Made by a program: the position numbers and the translations under genes. Positions 27,530 to 36,105 of a stretch of DNA of 64,000 bases are shown here, piece after piece (the stretch's first letter is position 1; every line of letters begins with the position of its first letter). The DNA comes from Paenibacillus auburnensis. Lineage in GTDB: Bacteria > Bacillota > Bacilli > Paenibacillales > Paenibacillaceae. The stretch covers positions 233,389-297,388 of the forward strand of contig NZ_CAKMMG010000004.1 of NCBI RefSeq assembly GCF_927798115.1. Direction: 5' to 3'. Below the pieces are notes generated by a model that saw only the letters and a program-made list of their open reading frames with translations, ran no database searches and was not told where the DNA came from.

Positions 27530-28498
27530 TTACAGCTTAACCGGCAGCCCGCTCTGCGCTGAATCAAAAGCTGCGCAGGTCACTTTCAGCGTCTTATAGC
27601 CGTCCTCATAATCACTCAGAATACGCGAACGGTCTCCGGTCCGTACCGCATGCAGGAACGCTTCGCTCTCCGTAAGGTAAGGATTCCCTGTGCTCGCATA
27701 TTCTTTACTGTCACCGCTACGCGTTTCCAGCAGACGCTCGGGATTCCAGTCCAGCAGCCCGTTGTCATTGTAGAAGCTGATGCCGCAGTGGCCCACCCCG
27801 CCCGGTAGCACGCAGGTATTGGAGATGTTCGCGATAATACCGCTTGCCAGCTTCAGCGATACTGTGCCCACATCGGACACGGTCACTCCTTCATGCCGCT
27901 CATGCATGATCCGGTTGCCGAACAGCCCGTAGACCTCCGTTACTTCACCGGCCAGATACCGCAGCAGGTCCACGATATGAGTGGTCTGTTCCGTAAATTG
28001 TCCGCCGGACTGCTCCTGATTGCGCCACCAGGCTACGCCCGGCATATCGCCCATCCATTGTCCGACGATCATGCCTACCTTATCGCCTTCCAGCGCCGCC
28101 TTCAGCCGCTGGATATTCTCCTGATAGCGGAAGTGATAGCCCACCGAGGTCAGCAGATTATGCTCCTTGATATCCTGCAAAAGGCTGGCCGGAATTTCCG
28201 TGCTCGAGCCCAGCGGCTTCTCGATGAAGAAAGGAATCCCCCGTCTAATCAGCGCCCGCTCTATCGCCCCGTGCGATTGCGGAGGCACACAAATATAGAC
28301 TGCGTCCAGCTTCTGGGCATCCAGCATGTCCGTAATTTCCCCATAGCCTTCAGCCCCGTAAGGGCGGGCCATCTCTTCCCCCTTGGCCTGGCTGCTGCCG
28401 CATACGGCTTTGAGCGTCACATCCTCCATTCCCGCCAGCAAATCCGCATGTACTTTGGAGAACCAGCCGGTGCCTACGATTCCGATATTAAGTGTCAT
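27530..28498 (-). CDS. Gfo/Idh/MocA family oxidoreductase
   Basis: A 322-residue NAD(P)-dependent sugar or inositol dehydrogenase-like protein. The Rossmann N-terminus reads IGIVGTGWFSKVHADLL, and EKPLGSS supplies the catalytic-region Lys of the family (EKP motif). The C-terminal domain holds WWRNQEQSGGQFTEQTTHIVDLLRYL, typical of the substrate-binding half with a conserved His. AGGAGGGAATAAT precedes the ATG. No sugar-uptake genes lie alongside; substrate unknown. Confidence 0.9.
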   Translation of the reverse strand: MTLNIGIVGTGWFSKVHADLLAGMEDVTLKAVCGSSQAKGEEMARPYGAEGYGEITDMLDAQKLDAVYICVPPQSHGAIERALIRRGIPFFIEKPLGSSTEIPASLLQDIKEHNLLTSVGYHFRYQENIQRLKAALEGDKVGMIVGQWMGDMPGVAWWRNQEQSGGQFTEQTTHIVDLLRYLAGEVTEVYGLFGNRIMHERHEGVTVSDVGTVSLKLASGIIANISNTCVLPGGVGHCGISFYNDNGLLDWNPERLLETRSGDSKEYASTGNPYLTESEAFLHAVRTGDRSRILSDYEDGYKTLKVTCAAFDSAQSGLPVKL

Positions 28499-28558
28499 AT
28501 TATTCCCTCCTGGGTTCTATATAAGGTGGTTTGAAAATCTAATGAATAGGCTTCAGTC

Positions 28559-28627
28559 GAAACTGCGGGGAATGTTTGGACTTTCGGCCGCTGACGCTCC
28601 TACAGTTCCAAACTTCCCCTCCGTTTC
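28559..28627. repeat. Palindromic intergenic repeat, short copy
   Basis: Inverted arms GAAACTGCGGGGAATGTTT (28559-28577) and AAACTTCCCCTCCGTTTC (28610-28627) flank CGGCCGCTG and CTCCTACAG. The same arm sequences and inner boxes occur at 35704-35838 in a longer version, so this is a dispersed element from which the centre has been lost. It lies between the Gfo/Idh/MocA gene and the start-proximal end of the next gene's stop, in an otherwise featureless 245-base gap. Confidence 0.7.
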
Positions 28628-28743
28628 TGCTGCCCATTCAGGTGAATTTCAAAAGCCCAGTTTATATAGCCGATTTTTTTCTGCCTCTTTTACAGCCTAT
28701 TATAGTTTGCGTTTCCTATAATTATATAAACAATTATAAGCGC

Positions 28744-31059
28744 TTACGTTATGACAAGGTAGTCCCGCCATTCCTCAGGAAGCAGCGCCCGGTAGGGATG
28801 CTGGAGGAACCGGTCATCCGCCAGTATAATCGTTCCGTTGTCGCTCTCGCTGCGGATCAACCGGCCTCCCGCCTGCAGCACCTTGCACATGCCCGGGTAG
28901 ACATAGGCATAATCGAAGCCGTTCTTACCCTGGGATTGGAAATACGCACGCAGCAGGTTACGCTCAAGCCCCACCTGCGGCAACCCGACGCCCACGACCA
29001 TTACACCGTTCAGGCGGTCGCCCGGCAAATCAACCCCCTCCGAGAAAATCCCGCCCAGCACGGCGAAGCCAAGCAGGGTCTGCGGATTATCCGGGCGGAA
29101 GGCGGCGAGGAAGCTCTCCCTGTCCGGTTCGCTCATACCGGTGCTTTGCACAAGCGTGGGGACCTCCGGATATTTCTCGGCAAACAGCGCATATATATTT
29201 TGCAGATAAGCATAGGAAGGAAAAAACACGAGATAGTTGCCTTTACGGGCTGTCATTCCCTTCAGCGCATCACAGAGCGGGAACAGGGAATCCTCCCGGT
29301 CACGGTAACGGGTGGACACCGGAAGCACGGATACCTGCCATTGTTCCTTATGAAAAGGCGAAGGAACCATTAGGCTGTAATCCTCCTCCCGCGCCCCCAG
29401 CATGTCCCTGTAATACGAGAGGGGAGACAGCGTTGCCGAGAACAGAATCTGGCTGCGGAAGCTTTTGCCCATTTGCTGCAGCAGGTAGGAAGGGTCCAGA
29501 TTGAACAGCTTCAGATATACATCCCCGCGCTGAACCTCGGCATAGGTAATGTACCGCTCATCGTAGGTTTTAAATGTGCGCAGCATGCCCTGTACCGCAT
29601 AATACGTATCCAGCAGCCCGTCTCCGTCTTCGTCTTCCCCGGGCGGTGCCATAAGCGGCGGAGAGGGGGATAGTAGCTCCGCTTCCGCTTCCAGAGCAAA
29701 GGTCTCCAGTAAGGCCGGTAGCTCCTCCGGATAGGTGCTCCATTCCCCTTCGCCTGCTTCACTGCAGCTTTTGCGCAAGGCGATGAAGAAGGCATTGACG
29801 GCTTTGGCCGCTGTGCTGAGGGCTTTATTGCCCGATTTATACTGCCGCTGCAGCGCAAGAAACGGCGCCTTGGACAGGCTGGCTGAATACATCTCACGCC
29901 CGCGGTCTACCAGATTATGCGCTTCATCCACCAGCAGGACCGTTTTCTTCTTCCGTTCCTCCGGCAGCCGCTTAAGGCTGATCCTGGGATCATAGATATA
30001 GTTGTAATCACAAATGACAGCATCGCAGGCATAGGCTGCATCGAGCGAGAACTCGAACGGGCAGACTTCATGCTTCCTGGCATACGAAGCAATAACCTCC
30101 TGTGTCATCAGGGTCTCATGCTCCAGCATATCCAGCAGCGCCGTATTAATCCGGTCATAATAACCTTCTCTATAGGGGCAGAATTCCTTGCTGCAGAGGC
30201 CCTCCTCACGGAAACAGGCCTTGTCCTTGGCGGTAAGTGTAATGGCATGCAGATGCAGCCCCTGATCGACCAGCATAGCTATCGCCGCTTGGGCAGCCAG
30301 CCGGTTCACCGTCTTGGCCGTCAGATAGAACAGCCCGGCCGCTTTGCCTTCCCCCAGCGCTTTCAGCGCCGGAAAGAGCGTAGACATGGTTTTGCCGATG
30401 CCCGTCGGTGCCTGTGCAAACAGATTGACGCCCTCCGAAACCGACTTATAGACTGCAGCAGCGAAATGCCGCTGTCCCTCCCGGTAAGCGGGAAAAGGAA
30501 ACGACAACTGCCGGATGCTGATATCCTTCTTGTTCCCGTGGCGGACCATCAGCTCTGCATAAGGAGCGTACTTGGCAACTGTATCCGCAGCGAAAGCGAC
30601 CAGTTCCTCCCGCGTAACATTCCTGTACAGGCTCTGCTGCTCCTCACCGCCGCGCCGGACATAGGTAAGCTTCACTTCTATACCGGATAGCTCCTGCTCA
30701 AGACAAATCATGTAGGCATACATAAGCGCCTGCGCCCAGTGAACATCCCGTCCTGCGAAATCCGGCTCCAGCAGTTCGGCCGTAGATTTAATCTCCTCCA
30801 CCGTAATGGCCCCATTCTCTCCGGTTAACAGGCCGTCACACCGCCCATCGATGACGAATAGAAGCCCTTCATGGGGAATCTCCGTCTTAAGGTAGACCTC
30901 CTTGCGGTCTCCTTCCTTATATTGCTTCTGGATATGCTGATGAATACGTGTCCCTTCTGCCATGGCCGCACCGCTGCGGAATCCCGGCTCCAGGCTGCCG
31001 CTGCTGAACACATATTCCACCAAAGTCCTTACCGAAAGGGAAAACACCGCGTATTGCAT
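28744..31059 (-). CDS. PD-(D/E)XK nuclease fused to XPD/DinG-type Fe-S DNA helicase
   Basis: A 771-residue predicted 5'-3' DNA helicase with a nuclease-like front domain. Residues about 1-150 look like a RecB/Cas4-type nuclease: His40, Asp71/Asp75, Glu89-Ile-Lys91 and QALMY (110-114). The helicase follows: QxRxxQ-like AYREGQRHF (191-199), Walker A PTGIGKT (218-224), four iron-sulphur cysteines Cys282, Cys289, Cys294, Cys333, DEAH (378-381), and C-terminal SATLSPL, GVDLPGD and QAGGRLIR motifs of the Rad3/DinG family. Such proteins are thought to act in DNA repair or R-loop removal. GGAGGTGG precedes the ATG. It stands alone, with no adnA/addAB or CRISPR genes nearby. Confidence 0.9.
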   Translation of the reverse strand: MQYAVFSLSVRTLVEYVFSSGSLEPGFRSGAAMAEGTRIHQHIQKQYKEGDRKEVYLKTEIPHEGLLFVIDGRCDGLLTGENGAITVEEIKSTAELLEPDFAGRDVHWAQALMYAYMICLEQELSGIEVKLTYVRRGGEEQQSLYRNVTREELVAFAADTVAKYAPYAELMVRHGNKKDISIRQLSFPFPAYREGQRHFAAAVYKSVSEGVNLFAQAPTGIGKTMSTLFPALKALGEGKAAGLFYLTAKTVNRLAAQAAIAMLVDQGLHLHAITLTAKDKACFREEGLCSKEFCPYREGYYDRINTALLDMLEHETLMTQEVIASYARKHEVCPFEFSLDAAYACDAVICDYNYIYDPRISLKRLPEERKKKTVLLVDEAHNLVDRGREMYSASLSKAPFLALQRQYKSGNKALSTAAKAVNAFFIALRKSCSEAGEGEWSTYPEELPALLETFALEAEAELLSPSPPLMAPPGEDEDGDGLLDTYYAVQGMLRTFKTYDERYITYAEVQRGDVYLKLFNLDPSYLLQQMGKSFRSQILFSATLSPLSYYRDMLGAREEDYSLMVPSPFHKEQWQVSVLPVSTRYRDREDSLFPLCDALKGMTARKGNYLVFFPSYAYLQNIYALFAEKYPEVPTLVQSTGMSEPDRESFLAAFRPDNPQTLLGFAVLGGIFSEGVDLPGDRLNGVMVVGVGLPQVGLERNLLRAYFQSQGKNGFDYAYVYPGMCKVLQAGGRLIRSESDNGTIILADDRFLQHPYRALLPEEWRDYLVIT

Positions 31060-31340
31060 ATATAGAGTCCACCTCCATTATCCGCCTTGCCCTTTTTGGC
31101 GCAGGCAGTCATTTTCATGCTTTTTCCCCTGTATACCCTCATTTGAGTACGATAATCTCCGCTGCATAGATGCGCATCTGATCTTACGCATTCCACGGGG
31201 CTTATACGGCAATTCTGTTTTTTGACATTCAACGACCAGCGCTGCATAATAAGTTCTATTAATATGGAATTTTCTTGTCTTTACGCTGCATCCTCCCAGC
31301 CGGGAAGCGGCGTTTCATCCCGTAGAAAGAAGGCGAAGCT

Positions 31341-33212
31341 GTGTCATCTTTAACAATTAGACGGTGGTTGGTCAAACCATTCATCTTTTTCACGATCATC
31401 TTTATCCTCAAAAGTTTCCTGGCCTGGGGCGTTATTTTCGGCGATTTGCTGTCCTGGAAATCTATAATTACTGAAATCCCTTTTGTCTGGGCCCTTTTTT
31501 GTCTTATTGAGGCCTTCGCCTCCAAACGGAAGCTCGGGTATTACATGCTGGTGAACCTGCTAGTTACCGCTATCTTTTTTGCAGCCATTATGTATTTCAA
31601 ATATTATGGTGTCATTGTCACATACCATGCAGCCGAGCAGGTGAATCAGGTCACCGCTGTGCGCAACAGTGTATTTTCATTAATGGACCCGTATTATCTG
31701 CTGATTTTTGCCGATATCATTCTTCTTGGCGTGTACTTCTTCTTTAATAAAAAAGGCCGTGACTATAAAAAGGAAAACATCAATCGCCGCACCGGAACCT
31801 CAAAGTTCTCGTACAGCCTGCTGTTCGCGGTGTCATTCGGGCTGTGCCTGTTCAATATTCTGCCCAATAAGGCCAGCATGAATGAAATCAAGAAAGCCCA
31901 GGAAATGGGTCTCCTCAATTATGAGGCTTATACCATTTTTGCTCAAGACAAACCGGAACTGGTGAAGGCCAGCGAGATTACCCAGGATGTCATTAACCAG
32001 GTCAAGGGCATCGATACGGCTGCGGTCTCCCCGTTCCAGGGTACGGCCAAAGGCAAGAACCTGATTATTATCCAGTTGGAATCCTTCCAGAGCTTTTTGC
32101 TGGGGCTCACGATCGACGGTAAGGAAATTACACCGAACCTGAACAGCCTGATGAAAGACAGCCTGTATTTCCCTAACTTCTATCAGATGGTAGGCCAGGG
32201 GAATACATCCGATGCTGAATTCGTAGTCAACTCTTCCTTCTATATTCCGCCGCAAGGTGCGGCAACGATGTCTTATGTCGATAAAGAGCTGCCGAGTCTG
32301 CCCCGTCTCCTGCAGGCAAACGGTTATCAGACAGCAACCTTCCATACGAATGATGTGGAATTCTGGAACCGCGGCGAGCTATACAGTGCGCTGGGCTGGG
32401 AGCATTATTATGACCATAAGTTCTTCGGTAATGAGGATACCTTCTTCTTCGGGGCATCCGATGAAGTACTCTACCGCAAAACGGCTGATAAGCTCAAAGA
32501 AATGGAAGGGGACGGCAAACCGTTCTACGCTCAAGTGATTTCGATGTCTGCCCACCATCCGTTTACGATTCCTGCAGAGAAATACCAGATGAAGCTGCCG
32601 GAGCGTTATGAAGGCACTTTTGTCGGTGACTATGTCCGGTCCCAAAATTATGCCGACTATGCCTTTGGACAATTTGTTGAGGAGCTCAAAGCCAACGGCC
32701 TCTGGGATAACAGTCTGATCATGGTATATGGAGACCATATGGGGCTGCCGATATATTCACTGGATCATGACGACAAGCAATTAATGGAGGAAATTTACGG
32801 GCATGAATACGGGTATGCCGACATGCTTAACATTCCGCTCATTATCCATGAACAGGGCAGCCTTACACCGCAGACACTCGAACAAGTCGGCGGAGAAGTC
32901 GATATTATGCCGACAGCAGCCAGCCTCCTGGGTGTACCAATGGCTGACACCATTCATTTTGGCCAGGATATCACCGCCCAGACATACAATCTGCTGCCGC
33001 AACGTTACTATCTGCCAACCGGGTCCTTTATCGCCAGTTCCGCACTGCTCATCCCCGGCAACAGCTTTGAGGACAACACGCAGTACACCCTGGCAGCCGG
33101 AGGGAAATCCCCTGCCGGAACCGAAGATGAATACACCCGTGCGCTGAGATTACGCCAGCTGTCGGACAGCTATGTTACACAGCTGCCGGATAAAGCGCCG
33201 GACAAAGAATAA
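31341..33212 (+). CDS. Lipoteichoic acid synthase family protein (LtaS/YfnI/YqgS type)
   Basis: Membrane-bound phosphoglycerol transferase that polymerises glycerol phosphate from phosphatidylglycerol outside the cell. The 623-residue protein has five N-terminal TM segments (about 12-175), a linker, and an extracellular sulfatase-fold domain. Catalytic and manganese-site residues are visible: Glu247 (LESFQ), nucleophile Thr289 in GQGNTSDAEF, and the YGDHMG metal motif. Bacillales usually have several paralogues, and which one this is cannot be told. GTG start with GAAGGCG upstream. It appears monocistronic, ending at a strong terminator. Confidence 0.93.
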   Translation: MSSLTIRRWLVKPFIFFTIIFILKSFLAWGVIFGDLLSWKSIITEIPFVWALFCLIEAFASKRKLGYYMLVNLLVTAIFFAAIMYFKYYGVIVTYHAAEQVNQVTAVRNSVFSLMDPYYLLIFADIILLGVYFFFNKKGRDYKKENINRRTGTSKFSYSLLFAVSFGLCLFNILPNKASMNEIKKAQEMGLLNYEAYTIFAQDKPELVKASEITQDVINQVKGIDTAAVSPFQGTAKGKNLIIIQLESFQSFLLGLTIDGKEITPNLNSLMKDSLYFPNFYQMVGQGNTSDAEFVVNSSFYIPPQGAATMSYVDKELPSLPRLLQANGYQTATFHTNDVEFWNRGELYSALGWEHYYDHKFFGNEDTFFFGASDEVLYRKTADKLKEMEGDGKPFYAQVISMSAHHPFTIPAEKYQMKLPERYEGTFVGDYVRSQNYADYAFGQFVEELKANGLWDNSLIMVYGDHMGLPIYSLDHDDKQLMEEIYGHEYGYADMLNIPLIIHEQGSLTPQTLEQVGGEVDIMPTAASLLGVPMADTIHFGQDITAQTYNLLPQRYYLPTGSFIASSALLIPGNSFEDNTQYTLAAGGKSPAGTEDEYTRALRLRQLSDSYVTQLPDKAPDKE

Positions 33213-33231
33213 GCTTAGGTAATAATTACAC

Positions 33232-33267
33232 AAACAGCCACGCTCCTTTGTTGGAGCGTGGCTGTTT
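33232..33267. terminator. Terminator between the LTA synthase and MarR genes
   Basis: Perfect stem AAACAGCCACGCTCC / GGAGCGTGGCTGTTT with loop TTTGTT. Convergent genes end on both sides, so it may work for both. Confidence 0.85.
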
Positions 33268-33295
33268 ATCATTTCAACGGGTATAAGCCGGCCGG

Positions 33296-33727
33296 TTATC
33301 GTTCCTGCTTCTCCAGCAAGGTATAATACTCGGCAAAATTCTTCAATTCCTCCGGCTTTAAAATCGATAAGTGTTCGGTCAAGAGAAGCAGCGACCGGTA
33401 TTGTGCTTCTTTGAGCAGTTCCTCGCCCTTCGTGGTAAGCGTCACACTGACGGCTCTGCGGTCATTCTCATCCGGAACACGGGCGATAAGCTCCAGCAGC
33501 TCCAGACGATCCAGCATGACGGTAACCGCGCTCGATTTCACCTCAAGCTTCTCGGCAAGCTGGATGACCCTCGCCTGCTTCTCTTGTGCAATGATATGCA
33601 GCAGGTGAAACTGCGGAACAGTAAGACCTATTTCTTTATGCAAAGACATCTGTGATGTGATTCTGCGTTGTACTCTCCACATGGATAATCCCAAGGATTC
33701 TACCAACGGATCAATTTGCTGCGGCAT
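33296..33727 (-). CDS. MarR family transcriptional regulator
   Basis: A 143-residue winged-helix regulator, with recognition region LEVKSSAVTVMLDRLELLELIARVPDENDRRAVSVTLT and the DRR wing motif. The ATG at 33725-33727 is favoured over a GTG three codons earlier because GGGAG lies eight bases upstream. There is no co-directional partner gene: the LTA synthase is convergent and the chemoreceptor is divergent, the latter 230 bases away, so the target is probably elsewhere or itself. Ligand unknown. Confidence 0.88.
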   Translation of the reverse strand: MPQQIDPLVESLGLSMWRVQRRITSQMSLHKEIGLTVPQFHLLHIIAQEKQARVIQLAEKLEVKSSAVTVMLDRLELLELIARVPDENDRRAVSVTLTTKGEELLKEAQYRSLLLLTEHLSILKPEELKNFAEYYTLLEKQER

Positions 33728-33965
33728 TCCTTTCACTCCCAGTCCGTTTGTCCTGCATCTAGCGTATCATTTTTACAGGTTATGATTCAATGCTTTTTGT
33801 CTTTGGTATGACAAGTATCATTGCAAGGCTGCTTTTTTCAGACAAATCCGTTCTTTTTCGACACAAAAAAACTACATTCTATGGGCCCAGCGATGCGCTA
33901 TAATCTTAGCAGTGATAGCAATTATCACATAAAATTAACTATAGTCAGGGTTGGTGGTGCTAAAA

Positions 33966-35660
33966 ATGAAATTGGCAACAAAATTAACTTGGATGATGCT
34001 CATTGTATTACTTCTTGTCGGATCATCCATCGGGTTCTTCGGATACCGCGCTGCGTACAATCAATTAGATGAAGCCGCCGGTATTGAATTGGTAGGCTGC
34101 GCCAATATCACAACCGGCCTCGTTGACCCCGTTGACATAGCGGCTCTTGCCGCAGGAGACAACAGTAAACTTTCCGCCATCGAGGATCGTATTGGCTGGA
34201 TTAATGCGCATAAACCGATTTTCAAGGAAGCATTCATCCTCTCCTTGGACGGCAAAGTTCTTGCCGCAGATGCTAATTTCAAAAAGAGGGGATATAAAGC
34301 AGGAGACTCCTTTTACTTCTCACAAAAAGATAAAGATATGATTACTACCATGAAGCATTCCGCATACTCCGAAGTTTATACATATCAAGGTACCTCTCTT
34401 AAAACCGGTTACGGCCCCATCTACCAGGATCACGACCCAACCAAACCTATCATTGCACTCATGGCTATCAATTTCGACGGTTCTCTAATTCAGGAACGGA
34501 CACAGGATATCATTGTTCAGCCCTTCATTATCGGTATATCTATTCTGGCCGTGGCGATCCTTGCCGCATACCTGTTCATCCGCCGCCTGGTAAGTCCGCT
34601 GACTAAGCTCTCCAGCTCCGTAAACACCGTAGCTAAGGGTGATCTTTCCCATGATCCGCTCCTGTTTGACAGCAAGGACGAAATTGGCACACTGGCCCGT
34701 GATTTCAATGAGATGACAACGAGCCTGCGCACTCTTATCACTCAGGTCAACGACACTTCCATGCTGGTAGCCTCTTCATCACAGGAGCTGTCCGCCAGTG
34801 CACAGGAGACGAACCGCGCCGGTGAGCATAGTGTCAATGTAACCCTCGAATTAGCCGACGGGGCTCATACCCAGCTGCGGAATTTGGAGGGAAGCTACCG
34901 GTCCGTTCAGGAGATGTCCCGGTTCATCACTGAGATCGCCAATAATGCGGACAGCGCAATGAATACGGCTGCCAGCAATGCCCTTAAGGCTCGTTCAGGC
35001 CGGGAATCTATGGATTCCACCACCTCGCAGATGCAGGTTGTCAGTGACAGCATCACTGACCTGTCCGAAATCATCGAATCCCTCGGCAGTCACTCCAAGG
35101 AGATCGAGAACATTGTGGGCACGATCGCCGGCATCGCGGAAGAGACGAATCTATTGTCTCTGAACGCAGCCATCGAAGCTGCCCGTGCCGGAGAAGAAGG
35201 CAGAGGCTTTGCCGTAGTTGCCGGATCCGTACGCAAGCTGGCAGAACGCTCCGCTCAGTCCGCCGGCCAGATCGGCCAATTGGTCAGCCTCATTGTCACC
35301 CAAATGGACAAGGCCGGAGAGACGATGAAACGGTCTACCGGTGAAATGGTGGAAGGCAGAGAAATGATTATGGCCGCTGGACAGTCATTCTCCGAGATTG
35401 AAGACTCTGTATCGGATATGTCCTCGCAGAGCCGGCAGATCTCGGAAACCGTACGCGAGCTGGCGCTGATCTCCGAGGGCCTCGTAGAAGCGATCCAGAG
35501 CATTGTGGCCGTCTCCAACCAAACCGCCGAGGGTGCAGAGACATTGTCCGCCTCCTCGCAGGAACAGCTTGCAGCGATGCAGGAAGTGGAGTCCTCCGCA
35601 GCCTTTCTCTCTTCGCTTGCGGAGAAGCTGCAGGTTCTTGTCGAGAACTTTAAAATTTAG
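33966..35660 (+). CDS. Methyl-accepting chemotaxis protein with short Cache-like sensor
   Basis: A 564-residue chemoreceptor: TM1 (about 7-27), an extracytoplasmic sensor of about 140 residues, TM2 (about 183-203), HAMP and a signalling domain with the tip [20 protein letters not shown]. The sensor is about half the size of that in the first receptor, consistent with a single Cache. I use ATG 33966 (GGTGGTG upstream); TTG/GTG codons just before it are possible but less well placed. No chemotaxis kinase genes adjoin. It is followed by the long palindromic repeat and then a terminator. Confidence 0.92.
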   Translation: MKLATKLTWMMLIVLLLVGSSIGFFGYRAAYNQLDEAAGIELVGCANITTGLVDPVDIAALAAGDNSKLSAIEDRIGWINAHKPIFKEAFILSLDGKVLAADANFKKRGYKAGDSFYFSQKDKDMITTMKHSAYSEVYTYQGTSLKTGYGPIYQDHDPTKPIIALMAINFDGSLIQERTQDIIVQPFIIGISILAVAILAAYLFIRRLVSPLTKLSSSVNTVAKGDLSHDPLLFDSKDEIGTLARDFNEMTTSLRTLITQVNDTSMLVASSSQELSASAQETNRAGEHSVNVTLELADGAHTQLRNLEGSYRSVQEMSRFITEIANNADSAMNTAASNALKARSGRESMDSTTSQMQVVSDSITDLSEIIESLGSHSKEIENIVGTIAGIAEETNLLSLNAAIEAARAGEEGRGFAVVAGSVRKLAERSAQSAGQIGQLVSLIVTQMDKAGETMKRSTGEMVEGREMIMAAGQSFSEIEDSVSDMSSQSRQISETVRELALISEGLVEAIQSIVAVSNQTAEGAETLSASSQEQLAAMQEVESSAAFLSSLAEKLQVLVENFKI

Positions 35661-35703
35661 GATTTGTTATAAAAATACTTAAAAACAATTTCAGGTGAAG
35701 GAC

Positions 35704-35838
35704 GCAGCTGCGGGGAATGTTTGGACTTCCGGCCGCTGTTGTCCCCCCATTTCTTTCATTATACCGCTGAGCGGTAGAAATCCGGGGACAAAGGCGGACG
35801 CTACCGCTCCTACAGTTCCAAACTCCCCCTCCTCCGCT
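35704..35838. repeat. Palindromic intergenic repeat, long copy
   Basis: About 135 bases able to fold end to end. Outer arms GGGGAATGTTTGGACTT (35712-35728) and AGTTCCAAACTCCCC (35814-35828); middle arms TTGTCCCCCCATTTC (35739-35753) and GAAATCCGGGGACAA (35777-35791); inner hairpin ACCGCTGAGCGGT (35763-35775). Outer arms and the CGGCCGCTG and CTCCTACAG boxes match the short copy at 28559-28627. It lies in the 445-base gap after the chemoreceptor gene, which otherwise holds only terminators. Confidence 0.8.
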
Positions 35839-35907
35839 ACCACCAATGATTTTTTTTAGTATAAGATTTATAAAGAATCCCCCTTTTTAAAGAGGGGGAA
35901 CACCAAA

Positions 35908-35946
35908 GCAGCAAGTCCTATTTCATCGGACTTGGCTGCTTTTTTA
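35908..35946 (+). terminator. Terminator downstream of the chemoreceptor gene
   Basis: Stem AGCAGCAAGTCC / GGACTTGGCTGCT with TTTTTT tail. A second hairpin (CCCCCTTTTTAAAGAGGGGG, about 35879-35898) stands just before it. Confidence 0.85.
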
Positions 35947-35954
35947 GTGCTTAT

Positions 35955-36001
35955 AAACAACAAAGCTGCCCCGCGCATGAATGGATCACGCACGGGGCAG
36001 C
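35955..36001 (-). terminator. Terminator of the MHYT-GGDEF-EAL gene
   Basis: Minus-strand stem GCTGCCCCGTGC / GCGCGGGGCAGC (35965-36001), then TTTGTTGTTT. About 100 bases past the stop codon. Confidence 0.75.
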
Positions 36002-36105
36002 CTCAGATTAAAGATTAGAGGGACAGCTTGAAGGTGAATGATCCACCCCAAACCGTCCCTTATCCTAATGTCCAAAGACAAAAACAGGAATATTAATAGT
36101 TTAGT

